Counted from the stretch's first letter, positions 1-10,637 are shown. The stretch is 34,753 nucleotides of DNA from Gammaproteobacteria bacterium (GCA_026197015.1 JAPHRB010000136.1:1-34753), one strand, 5' to 3'. Program-made: numbers and translations. Notes: generated from the sequence alone by a model not told the origin.

Positions 1-171
1 AATTACCAGAATTTCACGAATATTGGCGAGCATCAATGTCGTAAGTGGATAATAAATCATTGGTTTGTCAAAAATGGGTAGTAATTGTTTTGAAATAACC
101 TTTGTAGCTGGATACAATCTTGTCCCGGCTCCTCCTGCGAGTATAATGCCTTTTCTTTTTTTGTTGCTCAT
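1..171 (-). CDS. rmlA: Glucose-1-phosphate thymidylyltransferase, N-terminal part (truncated by window edge)
   Basis: Reverse complement of 1-171 reads [57 protein letters not shown], the RmlA nucleotidyltransferase N-terminus (GGxGTRLxPxT...[13 protein letters not shown]). Adjacent to rmlB. Confidence 0.95.
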   Translation of the reverse strand, partial: MSNKKRKGIILAGGAGTRLYPATKVISKQLLPIFDKPMIYYPLTTLMLANIREILVI

Positions 172-223
172 TAATGGATCCATCGGTTTAGATTGTTTAT
201 TAGTTGAAGTTAAGTGTAGTTAA

Positions 224-1288
224 CTATTTATAGTTTTTATGAATCCAGTTAAGGTAAGTGCCGCTAGTAATGTTGTTTACCCAGGATTCGTTGTTTAGAT
301 ACCATTGAACGGTTTTGCTTATTCCTGTTTCAAATGTTTCTTTAGGTTTCCAATTTAGCTCGTTTTCAATTTTTGATGCATTAATTGCGTAACGTCGATC
401 ATGTCCTGCGCGATCGTCAACAAAACTAATTAAAGAGTTATAGTCTTTAATTATTGGGTCTTTTGAAGGTTTTGAATAATTAAGAATGTCGCATACGGTG
501 TGAACTATTTCGAGATTTGTTTTTTCATTTAATCCACCAATGTTATAAACCTCGCCTGGATTGCCATCTTTCAGTACTCTTCTGATTGCACTGCAATGAT
601 CGCTAACATATAACCAGTCTCGAACTTGTAATCCGTCACCGTAGATTGGCAATGCTTTCAGGTTAATTGAATTGTGGATGATGAGCGGTATCAGTTTTTC
701 TGGGAACTGGTAGGGGCCATAATTATTTGAGCAATTTGTTGTAATTGCCGGGAAATCATATGTGTGAAAATAAGATCTTACCAGATGGTCGGATGAGGCT
801 TTACTAGCACTATATGGACTATTGGGTTCGTATTTGCTGTTTTCAGTAAAGGCAGCCGCGTTTTTATCAAGTGATCCATAGACTTCGTCTGTTGAAATAT
901 GAATAAAACGAAACTGTTCTTTTTTGTTAATCTCTAGTTTATCCCAGTAGTCGCGACATGACTCCAGTAAACGGAAAGTGCCGATAATATTGGTTGAAAT
1001 AAATTCTTCGGGATTGTGTATTGATCTGTCTACATGTGACTCAGCGGCAAAATTAATAATCGCTCGTGGTTGATGCTTTCGTAGAAGCTCTTTGATTTGG
1101 GCGGTATCTGTAATATCTCCCTTTATAAAATGATATAGTGGGTTATTGGTCAAAGAGCTTAGATTGTCAGGATTTCCCGCGTAGGTGAGTTTGTCAAAAT
1201 TAATAACCTGTTCATTAGATTGCTTTAACCAATCGATTATAAAGTTTGCACCTATGAAGCCAGCACCGCCAGTAACAAGTATCGTCAT
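224..1288 (-). CDS. rmlB: dTDP-glucose 4,6-dehydratase
   Basis: 354-aa ORF; GGAGFIGANF Rossmann motif, STDEVYG, YSASKASSDHLVRSY and NCSNNYGPYQFPEKLIPL motifs of RmlB. Confidence 0.97.
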   Translation of the reverse strand: MTILVTGGAGFIGANFIIDWLKQSNEQVINFDKLTYAGNPDNLSSLTNNPLYHFIKGDITDTAQIKELLRKHQPRAIINFAAESHVDRSIHNPEEFISTNIIGTFRLLESCRDYWDKLEINKKEQFRFIHISTDEVYGSLDKNAAAFTENSKYEPNSPYSASKASSDHLVRSYFHTYDFPAITTNCSNNYGPYQFPEKLIPLIIHNSINLKALPIYGDGLQVRDWLYVSDHCSAIRRVLKDGNPGEVYNIGGLNEKTNLEIVHTVCDILNYSKPSKDPIIKDYNSLISFVDDRAGHDRRYAINASKIENELNWKPKETFETGISKTVQWYLNNESWVNNITSGTYLNWIHKNYK

Positions 1289-1468
1289 AACGATATATTA
1301 ACCCAAGGGGAATAAGTTTGGGAGATGTTTCAAGGGATGTGTTGTGACTTTATATCATAGAGTGATAATTTATAAAGAGTGGCGATTTATTGGAAGCTGT
1401 AAAGGTTTGAAAAATAATATAGATATTTACTTTTTGTGAAGTCAATAAACTGGAAGGTAATTTAAAAA

Positions 1469-2089
1469 ATGGCTAGAAGCAAATCAAGCGGCAACTGGTT
1501 AAAAGAGCATTTTGATGATGAGTTTGTCAAACAATCTCAAAAAGACGGATATCGTTCGCGAGCTGTTTATAAACTCAAAGAAATCGATGAGAAAGACTAT
1601 TTGTTGAAACCCGGCAGTATTGTTATTGATCTGGGGGCGGCCCCCGGTAGCTGGTGTGAGTATGTTGTGCGTAAACTTAAAGGCAAGGGGCGTATAATTG
1701 CTCTGGACATACTGCCTATGGAGCCTATGGAGGGGGTAGAGATTATAACTGGTGATTTTCTCGAGGATGAGGTGTTTAGTGAATTATTAAATACTTTAGG
1801 ATCTGACAGGCCAGACCTTGTAATTTGCGATATGGCCCCCAATATGAGTGGACAACAGGCTGTAGATATACCAAGAGCCATGTATATGGCAGAGCTTGCC
1901 CTGGATTTATCTCAACAGGTTTTGAAACCCGGAGGGGGATTACTTGTCAAACTGTTTCAGGGTGAGGGTTTCGATGCTTATATCAAACAGATGCGAGAGC
2001 GGTTTAGTCGTGTAGTTATGCGAAAACCAAAAGCTTCCAGACCAAGAAGTAAGGAAGTTTATGGTTTGGCGACAGGATTTAAGGCTTAA
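1469..2089 (+). CDS. rlmE: 23S rRNA (uridine-2'-O-)-methyltransferase RlmE (FtsJ)
   Basis: 206 aa; [43 protein letters not shown] motifs; directly upstream of ftsH. Confidence 0.97.
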   Translation: MARSKSSGNWLKEHFDDEFVKQSQKDGYRSRAVYKLKEIDEKDYLLKPGSIVIDLGAAPGSWCEYVVRKLKGKGRIIALDILPMEPMEGVEIITGDFLEDEVFSELLNTLGSDRPDLVICDMAPNMSGQQAVDIPRAMYMAELALDLSQQVLKPGGGLLVKLFQGEGFDAYIKQMRERFSRVVMRKPKASRPRSKEVYGLATGFKA

Positions 2090-2201
2090 TGTAAGACTGT
2101 TTTCGATCGTCACAATTAGAAGGTCAGGGCTATTTGAGCTGGCTTTTAAGCTGTCTGTGTAGTACTTTTATATTAATGTTTAATCTAACCGAGGTGTTGT
2201 C

Positions 2202-4136
2202 TTGAACGACCTGGTCAAAAATCTGATTTTATGGGGTGTGATTGCCCTTATTTTGCTGTCTGTTTTCAGTAATTTCTCCCAACGTGCTAATAAAGAAGCC
2301 GAATTTTCCTATTCTGAATTCATTGCCGATGTTAAAAATGGCAATGTCGCTGAAGTTGATATTGCAGGTCGTAAAATCACGGGTAAAACCCGCGATCTTA
2401 AGTCGTTTACAACTTATAGCCCTGAAACTGACAATCGTTCGATGATTGGTGATTTGCTTGAAAACAACGTCAAAATTGTTGCTAAAGAGCCAGAACAGCC
2501 TTCATTGTTAATGAATATTTTTATTTCATGGTTCCCGTTCCTGTTGTTAATTGGTATCTGGATATTTTTTATGCGTCAGATGCAAGGCGGCGCCGGTGGC
2601 CGTGGTGCAATGTCATTTGGTAAGAGCAAAGCCCGTATGTTGGGCGAAGAAGAAATAAAAACCACATTTGCAGATGTTGCAGGTGTTGAAGAGGCTAAAG
2701 AAGAAGTGGGTGAACTGGTTGAGTTCCTGCGCGATCCGGGTAAATTCCAGAAACTCGGCGGGCAAATACCACGAGGTGTTTTGATGGTAGGTTCTCCTGG
2801 TACGGGTAAAACATTACTGGCAAAAGCTATCGCTGGTGAAGCTAAGGTGCCATTTTTTACTATTTCCGGTTCAGACTTCGTTGAAATGTTTGTAGGTGTT
2901 GGTGCTTCACGTGTGCGAGATATGTTTGAACAGGCGAAAAAACATGCACCCTGCATTATCTTTATTGATGAAATTGATGCGGTAGGTCGGCATCGTGGAG
3001 CCGGTGTAGGTGGTGGTCACGATGAGCGCGAGCAAACATTAAACCAGTTGTTGGTTGAAATGGATGGTTTTGAAGGTAGTGAAGGCGTCATCGTTATTGC
3101 TGCAACTAACCGCCCTGATGTCCTTGACCCTGCGTTATTGCGCCCGGGACGGTTTGACCGTCAGGTTGTAGTGCCGTTGCCAGATGTGCGCGGTCGTGAG
3201 CAGATACTTAAAGTTCATATGCGAAAAGTACCCGCATCAGATGATGTGAAAGCATCTCTAATTGCACGTGGTACACCCGGTTTCTCTGGTGCTGATCTGG
3301 CGAATCTGGTTAATGAGGCGGCATTATTTGCTGCTCGAGAAAACGCCAAAGAAGTATATATGGATCACTTTGAGCGAGCTAAAGACAAAATCATGATGGG
3401 CGCTGAGCGTAAATCTATGGTTATGTCTGAAGACGAGAAGAAGTTGACGGCATACCATGAAGCGGGTCATGCAATAGTAGGGCGTCTGGTTCCGGATCAT
3501 GACCCTGTTTATAAGGTTAGTATTATCCCTCGTGGCCGTGCATTAGGTGTGACAATGTTTTTGCCAACTGAAGATCGCTACAGTTATAGTAAACGCCGAC
3601 TGGAGAGTCAGATCTCCAGTTTGTTTGGTGGCCGTCTCGCTGAAGAAATTATATTTGGTCATGATAATGTGACAACAGGCGCTTCAAACGATATTGAGAG
3701 AGCAACAGATATAGCGCGTAATATGGTTACCAAATGGGGACTTTCTGAAAAAATGGGGCCATTAGCTTATTCTGAAGATGAGGGTGAAGTTTTTCTGGGT
3801 CGCTCTGTAACCCAGCATAAAAACCTGGCAGATGATACGGCTCGCGTGATTGATGAAGAAATACGTGACTTTATAGATAGAAACTATAAACGTGCTGAAG
3901 ATATACTTAACGAGAATCTGGATATTTTGCATTCGATGTCAGATGCCTTAATGAAGTATGAAACTATCGATACAGCTCAAATTGATCAGTTAATGGCGCG
4001 TGAAAAAGTTAGTCCGCCAAAAGACTGGAGTGATAATGATAATAATTCAGGTGCTTCATCGTCTTCAACTAAGGAAGAATCTAAAAAAGAAGACAAAGGC
4101 GACGGCTCTATTGGTGGCCCTGCAAGTCTCCACTAG
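2202..4136 (+). CDS. ftsH: ATP-dependent zinc metalloprotease FtsH (TTG start)
   Basis: 644 aa; two N-terminal TM segments, Walker [12 protein letters not shown] region, HEAGH zinc site. Start codon reads TTG at 2202 with GAGGTG upstream. Confidence 0.98.
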   Translation: MNDLVKNLILWGVIALILLSVFSNFSQRANKEAEFSYSEFIADVKNGNVAEVDIAGRKITGKTRDLKSFTTYSPETDNRSMIGDLLENNVKIVAKEPEQPSLLMNIFISWFPFLLLIGIWIFFMRQMQGGAGGRGAMSFGKSKARMLGEEEIKTTFADVAGVEEAKEEVGELVEFLRDPGKFQKLGGQIPRGVLMVGSPGTGKTLLAKAIAGEAKVPFFTISGSDFVEMFVGVGASRVRDMFEQAKKHAPCIIFIDEIDAVGRHRGAGVGGGHDEREQTLNQLLVEMDGFEGSEGVIVIAATNRPDVLDPALLRPGRFDRQVVVPLPDVRGREQILKVHMRKVPASDDVKASLIARGTPGFSGADLANLVNEAALFAARENAKEVYMDHFERAKDKIMMGAERKSMVMSEDEKKLTAYHEAGHAIVGRLVPDHDPVYKVSIIPRGRALGVTMFLPTEDRYSYSKRRLESQISSLFGGRLAEEIIFGHDNVTTGASNDIERATDIARNMVTKWGLSEKMGPLAYSEDEGEVFLGRSVTQHKNLADDTARVIDEEIRDFIDRNYKRAEDILNENLDILHSMSDALMKYETIDTAQIDQLMAREKVSPPKDWSDNDNNSGASSSSTKEESKKEDKGDGSIGGPASLH

Positions 4137-4155
4137 TTGATATTGTTTAATTTAG

Positions 4156-4188
4156 AGAAGGGGTGCCTCTGTAGGGTGCCCTTTTTTT
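4156..4188 (+). terminator. Probable intrinsic terminator after ftsH
   Basis: aggggtgcctctgtagggtgccctttttttt: short GC-rich stem (needs wobble pairs and a bulge) followed by eight T residues, just after the ftsH stop. Confidence 0.5.
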
Positions 4189-4476
4189 TGTGGTAACTAA
4201 AAGCCCTGCTTTTCAGTGTGTCCATAGGCGTTGGAAAAATATTGCTTTTAAATATTATTCATGTGAAAAAACATTTATGTCTGAAGTTTTAAATGTGACA
4301 TGGTTTTTGTAAATTATATGGATTGTAGAGAGATAATTTAATACCCGTTAAGTTACTGGGTAATTGAACTCGGTAAAAAAGCAGGCGTTCCATATAACAG
4401 AAATATCTTTACCGGTGATTATTGTTTTGATGTTATTTTATTTAACGAAAAGTAAGAGTTAGATTTTTATAAAATC

Positions 4477-5301
4477 ATGAGTCATATTTTATCTTTGTGT
4501 GAAACTGGAAAGTCTGTAGTTATGGGTATATTAAATACCACTCCAGATTCGTTTTCAGACGGTGGTCAGTTTGTAGCTGTCGAGTCTGCATTGGCACAAG
4601 CTTTGAAAATGCAGCGTGAAGGTGCTGATATAATTGATGTGGGAGGGGAGTCAACTCGCCCTGGCGCAAAAAGCGTTTCTACAGCTGATGAGATTAATCG
4701 CGTTATTCCTGTAATTAAGGCAATTCGTAAACAAAGCGATGTGCTTGTTTCAATTGACACCAGTAAAGCGGAAGTCATGAGAGAAGCCGTAGAAGCCGGT
4801 GCAAATATTATAAACGATGTAAATGCTTTACGTGCGCAAGGCGCATTAGATGTCTGTGCTCAATTGGCTGTTCCTGTTTGTATAATGCATATGCAGGGTG
4901 AACCGAGAACCATGCAGGCTAAACCAGTATACGATGATGTGGTTGATGATATAAAGCAGTTTTTCGAGTTGCGAATTGAAGCGTGTATTAAAGCCGGAAT
5001 TAAAAGGCAGAATATAATATTAGACCCGGGTTTTGGTTTTGGTAAAACGTTAGAGCATAATTTGCAACTTTTAAAAAGACTGGGTGAATTTCAGGTGTTT
5101 GAATTACCTGTTCTGGTCGGTTTGTCTCGTAAAAGCATGTTAGGTAAAATTTTGAATGAGTCAGCAGCAGGTAATCGGCTGTATGCCAGTGTTGCGGCAG
5201 CGGTTCTGGCTAGTGTAAATGGAGCGAGTTTGTTTCGAGTGCACGATGTTAAAGCAACAGTGGACGCGTTAAAAGTTTGTGATGCTTTGAATGGTATGTA
5301 A
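4477..5301 (+). CDS. folP: Dihydropteroate synthase
   Basis: 274 aa; MGILNTTPDSFSDGG, GADIIDVGGESTRPGA, DPGFGFGKTLEHN, VGLSRKSMLG motifs. Confidence 0.97.
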   Translation: MSHILSLCETGKSVVMGILNTTPDSFSDGGQFVAVESALAQALKMQREGADIIDVGGESTRPGAKSVSTADEINRVIPVIKAIRKQSDVLVSIDTSKAEVMREAVEAGANIINDVNALRAQGALDVCAQLAVPVCIMHMQGEPRTMQAKPVYDDVVDDIKQFFELRIEACIKAGIKRQNIILDPGFGFGKTLEHNLQLLKRLGEFQVFELPVLVGLSRKSMLGKILNESAAGNRLYASVAAAVLASVNGASLFRVHDVKATVDALKVCDALNGM

Positions 5302-5398
5302 TTATATCGCTTGCTTGTCGGCTTGTTGCTTCATTTACGTCTATATTTAGCTAATGATGAGAGTCTGAATAACTAGAAAATAATTTATGGAAATTTGA

Positions 5399-6751
5399 AT
5401 GGCAAAAAAATATTTCGGAACTGACGGTATTCGTGGCCGTGTTGGTCAGGGGCAGATGACACCTCAGGCTGTTATGAAACTTGGTTGGTCAGTGGGTAAG
5501 GTGCTTGCAAGCCATGGTAATAGTCTTGTGGTCATAGGTAAAGATACACGTATATCGGGTTATATGTTTGAAGCTTCGCTTGAAGCAGGTTTATCAGCGG
5601 CAGGTGTTGATTCAAGAATACTTGGGCCAATGCCAACTCCGGGTATCGCTTATCTAACACGAACATTACGTGCTTCTGCCGGGATAGTGATTTCTGCCTC
5701 ACATAATCCGTTTTATGATAATGGTCTTAAGTTTTTCTCTGCAGAAGGCAGCAAATTACCAGATGAAATTGAAAATGAAATTGAAGAAATGTTTGAGCAG
5801 GAGATGGAAATAGTTGATTCAGCTGCCTTAGGCAAGGCTGAGCGTATCGAAGACGCGCAGGGGCGTTATATAGAAGCCTGTAAGGCAACTATTCCTATTG
5901 GAACATCTTTTACGGGCATTAAGGTGGTGTTAGATTGTGCAAATGGGGCAACCTATCACATTGCCCCTAATGTATTTGCTGAGCTTGGGGCAGAAGTGAT
6001 TACGATTGCTGATAAACCGAATGGAATCAATATTAATGAAAATTGTGGTTCTACTTATCCAAACACCTTAGCGGCCGCTGTGTTGCAAAATCGTGCTGAT
6101 ATCGGAATTGCTTTTGATGGTGATGGCGACCGCCTAATGATGGTTGATAGCAAGGGCCAGATTATAGATGGTGATGAGATACTTTATATTATTACCAAAG
6201 CCAGGCTTGCAGCCGGTGAGTCGCAGGGTGGTGTTGCGGGTACTATGATGAGTAACCTGGGGCTTGAACTAGCAATTAAACAGTTAGGCCTGGAATTTGT
6301 GCGTACAAACGTTGGAGACAGGTATGTAATGGAGTGCCTGAGGGATAAAGGCTGGTCTCTAGGGGGTGAAAACTCAGGACATATTATTTGTCTCGATAGA
6401 ACGACAACCGGAGATGGTATTGTTTCCGCGTTACAGGTAATGGCATATCTTGCTGATTCCGGTTTGACTTTATCCGAAGTTTTATCAGATATGACAATGA
6501 TGCCGCAAATACTCATAAATGTACCTTTGCCGATAAACACCAACCCTATAGGTGAGCCTAAGGTGAAACAGGCTGTTGAAGACGTTGAGAAGCAGTTAAA
6601 TGGCAGGGGGCGGGTATTATTACGTGCATCGGGGACAGAGCCATTGATAAGGGTTATGGTAGAAGGTGAAGAAGAAAAGCAGGTTACTGCATTTGCTCAG
6701 CAAATAGCAGATGCGGTATCGGCCTCAGTGGCTCATGCTAATCCGGCTTAG
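5399..6751 (+). CDS. glmM: Phosphoglucosamine mutase
   Basis: 450 aa; [42 protein letters not shown] motifs. Confidence 0.97.
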   Translation: MAKKYFGTDGIRGRVGQGQMTPQAVMKLGWSVGKVLASHGNSLVVIGKDTRISGYMFEASLEAGLSAAGVDSRILGPMPTPGIAYLTRTLRASAGIVISASHNPFYDNGLKFFSAEGSKLPDEIENEIEEMFEQEMEIVDSAALGKAERIEDAQGRYIEACKATIPIGTSFTGIKVVLDCANGATYHIAPNVFAELGAEVITIADKPNGININENCGSTYPNTLAAAVLQNRADIGIAFDGDGDRLMMVDSKGQIIDGDEILYIITKARLAAGESQGGVAGTMMSNLGLELAIKQLGLEFVRTNVGDRYVMECLRDKGWSLGGENSGHIICLDRTTTGDGIVSALQVMAYLADSGLTLSEVLSDMTMMPQILINVPLPINTNPIGEPKVKQAVEDVEKQLNGRGRVLLRASGTEPLIRVMVEGEEEKQVTAFAQQIADAVSASVAHANPA

Positions 6752-6773
6752 TTTGTAAATTACAAATCTTCGT

Positions 6774-6821
6774 AAAAGCGAGCCTTCCCCCCGAGCATTC
6801 CAATGCGAGGCTCGCTTTTTT
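6774..6821 (+). terminator. Intrinsic terminator after glmM
   Basis: AAAAGCGAGCCT (6774-6785) ... AGGCTCGCTTTT (6808-6819), perfect 12-bp stem ending in a T run. Confidence 0.85.
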
Positions 6822-6855
6822 GTGCATTTTTGACTCGTGAGAAATAACGAATGAC

Positions 6856-6884
6856 TTGCGACTTTCCTCATGCCCCATTAGAAT
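6856..6884 (+). promoter_or_regulatory. Candidate sigma70 promoter for tpiA-secG
   Basis: TTGCGA (6856-6861), 17-nt spacer, TAGAAT (6879-6884), upstream of tpiA and downstream of the glmM terminator. Confidence 0.55.
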
Positions 6885-6921
6885 ACGCCCATCATAAAAA
6901 AACACTAATATCGGAGTTAGT

Positions 6922-7674
6922 ATGCGTAAGCCAATGGTAGCCGGCAACTGGAAAATGAATGGTTCCTGTGAGTCTGTAAAAACACTTGTTGAAGGTATCA
7001 AAGAAGGCATGGGATTAGTTAATACTGCAGAAGTTGTGGTTTGCCCACCTGCTGTTTTTATCCCCCGTGTATCGGGCGCAGTTGATGGTACCGATATTAA
7101 AGTTGGATCACAAAATATTTGTGATGCAGATAAAGGCGCATTTACCGGTGAAATTTCTGGTGAAATGCTCAAAGAAATTGGTTGTGAATATGCAATTGTG
7201 GGTCACTCTGAGCGCCGTGCGCTGTATGGTGAAAATGACGAATTAGTTGCAAAACGCTTTGCAGCAGCCCGTCGAAATGGATTGAAGCCAATTTTTTGTA
7301 TTGGTGAAACACTTGAAGAACGTGAATCAGGTGTCACAAACGATGTTTGTTCTCGTCAAATAGATGCGGTTATCGCGCTAGAGGGTGTTGAGGCGCTTGC
7401 TGATGGCGTTATTGCGTATGAGCCTGTATGGGCAATAGGCACAGGAAAAACAGCTTCGCCTGAGCAGGCGCAGGAAGTACATGCATTTATTCGTGGCAAG
7501 ATAGCGGCTTTAAATGCTGATGTGGCTGCAGGGTTGCAAATTTTATACGGTGGCTCTATGAATGCAGGAAATGCAAAAGAGTTAATTGGTCAGCCTGATA
7601 TTGATGGTGGCCTAATCGGCGGTGCTTCTTTAACGCCTGCTGATTTTCTAGCAATCTGCCGGGCGGCGGGTTAA
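6922..7674 (+). CDS. tpiA: Triosephosphate isomerase
   Basis: 250 aa; AGNWKMNG, IVGHSERR, AYEPVWAIGTGKTA, YGGSMNAGNA motifs. Confidence 0.98.
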   Translation: MRKPMVAGNWKMNGSCESVKTLVEGIKEGMGLVNTAEVVVCPPAVFIPRVSGAVDGTDIKVGSQNICDADKGAFTGEISGEMLKEIGCEYAIVGHSERRALYGENDELVAKRFAAARRNGLKPIFCIGETLEERESGVTNDVCSRQIDAVIALEGVEALADGVIAYEPVWAIGTGKTASPEQAQEVHAFIRGKIAALNADVAAGLQILYGGSMNAGNAKELIGQPDIDGGLIGGASLTPADFLAICRAAG

Positions 7675-7687
7675 GGGTAAATAATAA

Positions 7688-8116
7688 GTGATTTCTATTC
7701 TTCTTGTAATTCATGTTTTACTGTCGTTGACTATTATCGGCCTGATAATGCTGCAACGAGGTAAAGGTGCTGATGCTGGTGCCTCTTTAGGTGGCGGCGG
7801 TTCTTCGGGCTCGGTTTTTGGTGCTCGAGGTGCGGCGAACTTTTTAAGTCGTACAACAGCTATTTTAGCAGCGGCTTTCTTTACCACCAGTTTAGCGTTA
7901 GCGTATTTCTCATCTAATCTGCAGACCGCAAGCAGTGTTGAAAGTGGTTCAGTATTAGATCAGCCAGCAGTATTGCCCGCAACAGATATGCCGTTACCTT
8001 CTGAGGTGCCTGCAGCTGATATGCCAGCACCTGTAGAATCCGCACCAGGTGGCGATATACCCGCATCTGAATCATCAACTACTACCCCTGCTAGCGAAAT
8101 ACCCGCTGCAGAATAA
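7688..8116 (+). CDS. secG: Preprotein translocase subunit SecG (GTG start)
   Basis: 142 aa; LLVIHVLLSLTIIGLIMLQRGKGADAGASLGGG...GSVFGARGAANFLSRTTAILAAAFF is the SecG core; Pro/Ala/Ser-rich tail; position after tpiA. Confidence 0.95.
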   Translation: MISILLVIHVLLSLTIIGLIMLQRGKGADAGASLGGGGSSGSVFGARGAANFLSRTTAILAAAFFTTSLALAYFSSNLQTASSVESGSVLDQPAVLPATDMPLPSEVPAADMPAPVESAPGGDIPASESSTTTPASEIPAAE

Positions 8117-8125
8117 TAGTTTTAT

Positions 8126-8192
8126 CGCGACTTTCAGGTTTGTTCCTACAGTTAAACCTCAAATGTAGGAGTGCTCTTAGAGTCGCGTTTTT
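8126..8192 (+). terminator. Inverted-repeat terminator after secG (REP-like paired arms)
   Basis: CGCGACT (8126-8132) pairs with AGTCGCG (8181-8187), inner TTCCTACA/TGTAGGA pairing, followed by a T run. Confidence 0.65.
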
Positions 8193-8224
8193 GTTTCTAT
8201 ATTAAAAAGGGGTGTTGTGGGTGA

Positions 8225-8331
8225 GTTGCGACCGATTGCACTCAATGTGCAATCGCAGCGCGACGAACGCGCAACAGGAAGTTGCGCCGGGCATGCTCAA
8301 AGCGCAGAGAGGACAGGAGTCCGAACGCCCG
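8225..8331 (+). other. Cluster of consecutive hairpins (candidate structured RNA or extragenic palindromic element)
   Basis: CGATTGCAC-TCAAT-GTGCAATCG (8233-8255), GCGCAAC-AGGAA-GTTGCGC (8269-8287), GGAC-AGGA-GTCC (8311-8322) inside CGGGC/GCCCG (8288-8292/8327-8331). Confidence 0.55.
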
Positions 8332-8355
8332 TGAAGATAGTTAAGTATAAAACAC

Positions 8356-8441
8356 GCCGATGTGGTGAAATTGGTAGACACGCTACCTTGAGGGGGTAGT
8401 GAGCCTTGCTCGTGCTGGTTCGACTCCAGTCATCGGCACCA
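8356..8441 (+). tRNA. leuU: tRNA-Leu(GAG), CCA encoded
   Basis: Acceptor GCCGATG/CATCGGC, anticodon arm CTACC-TTGAGGG-GGTAG with GAG anticodon, long variable arm, GGTTCGACTCC T-arm, ACCA end. Confidence 0.96.
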
Positions 8442-8450
8442 TTTTAAGTT

Positions 8451-8485
8451 ATTCCTGATGAGTTATATTTTTAACCATCAGGAAT
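8451..8485. terminator. Bidirectional hairpin between tRNA-Leu and the convergent MCP gene
   Basis: ATTCCTGATG (8451-8460) and CATCAGGAAT (8476-8485): perfect 10-bp stem between two convergent genes. Confidence 0.65.
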
Positions 8486-8499
8486 TAAATAAACTTAAG

Positions 8500-10545
8500 T
8501 TAAACTTTAAACTTGCTTGCTACAGTATGTAGATTAGTACTTAACTGAGCAAGGTCAGCGCTTGCTGATGTTATTTGTTTGGAACCAGCTGCTGTTTCAT
8601 TTGAGATATCAGAAATATTTGTAATATTACGGTTTATTTCTTCTGCTGTCGCACTTTGTTCTTCTGCAGCGCTGGCTATTTGAATGCTCATGTCATTTAT
8701 CTGTTCTACGGCTTTAGATATGGCTCCTAAAGATGTGCCGGCTTTTGATGCTTGTTCAACTACGGCTTGTATTTCTTTACGGCTCTTGTTCATGGCATTA
8801 ACTACATTTCTTGAACCACTTTGTAGTTTTTCTATGACCTGATTTATCTCTTCAGTTGATTTCTGTGTGCGACCTGCCAGTGTTCTCACTTCATCTGCAA
8901 CAACAGCAAAACCGCGACCCTGTTCACCCGCACGTGCAGCTTCAATGGCTGCATTTAAGGCGAGTAAATTAGTTTGTTCAGCCACACTTTTAATAACATC
9001 AAGAACAGCATTGATGTTGTCGCTATCCTGCTCTAATTCGTGAATACTATCAGCCGTGCCATCTAAATGCTGAGCAAGTTCCTGAACTGCAGTGATAACA
9101 TCATCAACATCTTTTTTCCCTTGTACTGTTTCTGTATTGGCTTCTTCTGCTGCGTTAGCAGTGCCTGAAATGTTTCTACTGACTTCAAGCACTGTTGAGC
9201 TCATCTCATTCATTGCTGCAGCTACTTGTTCCGTTTGAGACTGTTGCTCAAGAATTCTGTCGCTAGTTTGTTGGGAAGTGGCGGACAGTTCTTCTGACGC
9301 GCTAGCAACCTGATTTACAGAGTTTGTGATTTGTTGGACAATGTTACTAATCCCATTAGACATTTCATTGATAGCAGCGGATAGTTCAGTAAGTTCATCG
9401 TTTCCACTTAGTTTTAATTCCTCACCAGTAAGGTCACCATTAGCAATACTTTTAGCTCGGTCGACGACTGTAGTAAGTCGAGAAGTAATCATGCGGCTAA
9501 TAAGTACTGAAATTACAATACCTAGTCCTATGCTAATTAATGATCCCAGTATTAATACTGTTTTCATTGATGTGTTTTCTTTATTTAGTAAAGCTTTATC
9601 AATACTGGCTAGTTTGTCCTGTGATTCACGCATTTGTTTTAATATTTGCATGATGCTTTTAGCTTTTGGTGCGGCTTCTGTTTCTAGCCAGTAATTGGCC
9701 AGATTCCAGTTTTTAGCTGAGCGTAATGAAAACATTTTTGCAGGTAATGGTGCGAAACTTGCTCTTGAGGTTTTATAGTTATTCCAGAATGTTTTTTGTT
9801 TTTCATTAAATAAACTACTTATTTTAGAAATTTGTCCAAATCGAGCTTCATTTACCTTCCATTTTGATTTGAAGTTATTTGCAAATGTCATATCACCAGT
9901 AAGCAGGTATGCTCGAATATTCGCCAGGCCAAGAGCAAATGAGCCTCTGCTATCGGCAAGTAGTTTCAATAAGTGTTTGCGTTGAGTGGTTGCGGGTAAA
10001 TATGATTCTTCATTGATTAATGAAGTTATCGCATTAATGACCTCTTTAGCTTTTGGTGCTGCTTCTGATAAGAGTAAATTAAATGAAGGTATATTTTCGG
10101 AGGTGTGAGAAATATCTTCTATTTTCTGTTGCTTCTGGCGAAATATGCTTATATGTTTTTTTACTTCATTGAGTCTGTTAATGTTTTCAGGATTTGTCCA
10201 ATGAGAGGAGAATTCATCCATCTGATTAATGGCTGTATCAATAAGCTCCCAACCTCGCAATCGTTCAGCTTTGAATTTTTGAGCGCTGACTTCGTTTTCG
10301 CCAAGAATCATGTAACCACGTAGTCCGGCCAGAGTAAGGTGTATCCCATCTGATATCTGTAAGCCCGCAAGTACGCTTGGTAGGCGTAAATCAACTAATC
10401 TATGCTGTACTTTCTGTGTGTTGTTTAAGGAGGTTAAGCTATTAATGGAGGCTAATGCGGTTAAAATTAGTATCAGACCGAAGCCCGCAAATAGTTTATT
10501 TTGAATTGTTATTTTTATAGGTCTACCATTAAAAAAATTTATCAC
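8500..10545 (-). CDS. Methyl-accepting chemotaxis protein with bimodular periplasmic helical sensor, HAMP and signalling domains
   Basis: 681 aa; TM1 near residues 18-35, TM2 near 328-350, HAMP region, MCP hairpin tip [45 protein letters not shown]. Confidence 0.96.
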   Translation of the reverse strand: MINFFNGRPIKITIQNKLFAGFGLILILTALASINSLTSLNNTQKVQHRLVDLRLPSVLAGLQISDGIHLTLAGLRGYMILGENEVSAQKFKAERLRGWELIDTAINQMDEFSSHWTNPENINRLNEVKKHISIFRQKQQKIEDISHTSENIPSFNLLLSEAAPKAKEVINAITSLINEESYLPATTQRKHLLKLLADSRGSFALGLANIRAYLLTGDMTFANNFKSKWKVNEARFGQISKISSLFNEKQKTFWNNYKTSRASFAPLPAKMFSLRSAKNWNLANYWLETEAAPKAKSIMQILKQMRESQDKLASIDKALLNKENTSMKTVLILGSLISIGLGIVISVLISRMITSRLTTVVDRAKSIANGDLTGEELKLSGNDELTELSAAINEMSNGISNIVQQITNSVNQVASASEELSATSQQTSDRILEQQSQTEQVAAAMNEMSSTVLEVSRNISGTANAAEEANTETVQGKKDVDDVITAVQELAQHLDGTADSIHELEQDSDNINAVLDVIKSVAEQTNLLALNAAIEAARAGEQGRGFAVVADEVRTLAGRTQKSTEEINQVIEKLQSGSRNVVNAMNKSRKEIQAVVEQASKAGTSLGAISKAVEQINDMSIQIASAAEEQSATAEEINRNITNISDISNETAAGSKQITSASADLAQLSTNLHTVASKFKV

Positions 10546-10609
10546 GCTAAAGCATCATCCAGAATATTGGGTTAAAAGCTAAATATTAGCCTTATAAATA
10601 ATAACCTTA

Positions 10610-10637
10610 ATTAAAGTATGTATTATGATTTTGTCAA
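10610..10637 (-). promoter_or_regulatory. Candidate sigma70 promoter for the MCP gene
   Basis: On the minus strand TTGACA (10637-10632), 16-nt spacer, TTTAAT (10615-10610). Confidence 0.5.

Noticed and set aside
2790-2830. FtsH Walker A written GSPGTGKT instead of GPPGTGKT
   Set aside because: Conservative and compatible with P-loop function; I recall this variant in other FtsH proteins, so not treated as unusual.
2576-2956. 126-aa antisense ORF within ftsH
   Set aside because: Antisense to a strongly conserved coding frame, with no recognisable domain; shadow ORF.
6738-7172. 144-aa antisense ORF overlapping tpiA and the glmM terminator
   Set aside because: Reads through the terminator hairpin and antisense of conserved tpiA; no domain features.
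8344-8351. TATAAA directly upstream of tRNA-Leu as its -10 element
   Set aside because: Only about 5 nt from the mature 5' end with no -35 partner at proper spacing.
8217-8399. 60-aa plus-strand ORF upstream of and into tRNA-Leu
   Set aside because: Its C-terminus (RCGEIGRHATLRG) is a translation of the tRNA-Leu gene and the rest overlaps the hairpin cluster; not a credible CDS.
9326-9694. Plus-strand ORFs opposite the MCP gene (9326-9694 and 10105-10323)
   Set aside because: Opposite a clearly recognised MCP coding frame; hydrophobic low-information products.
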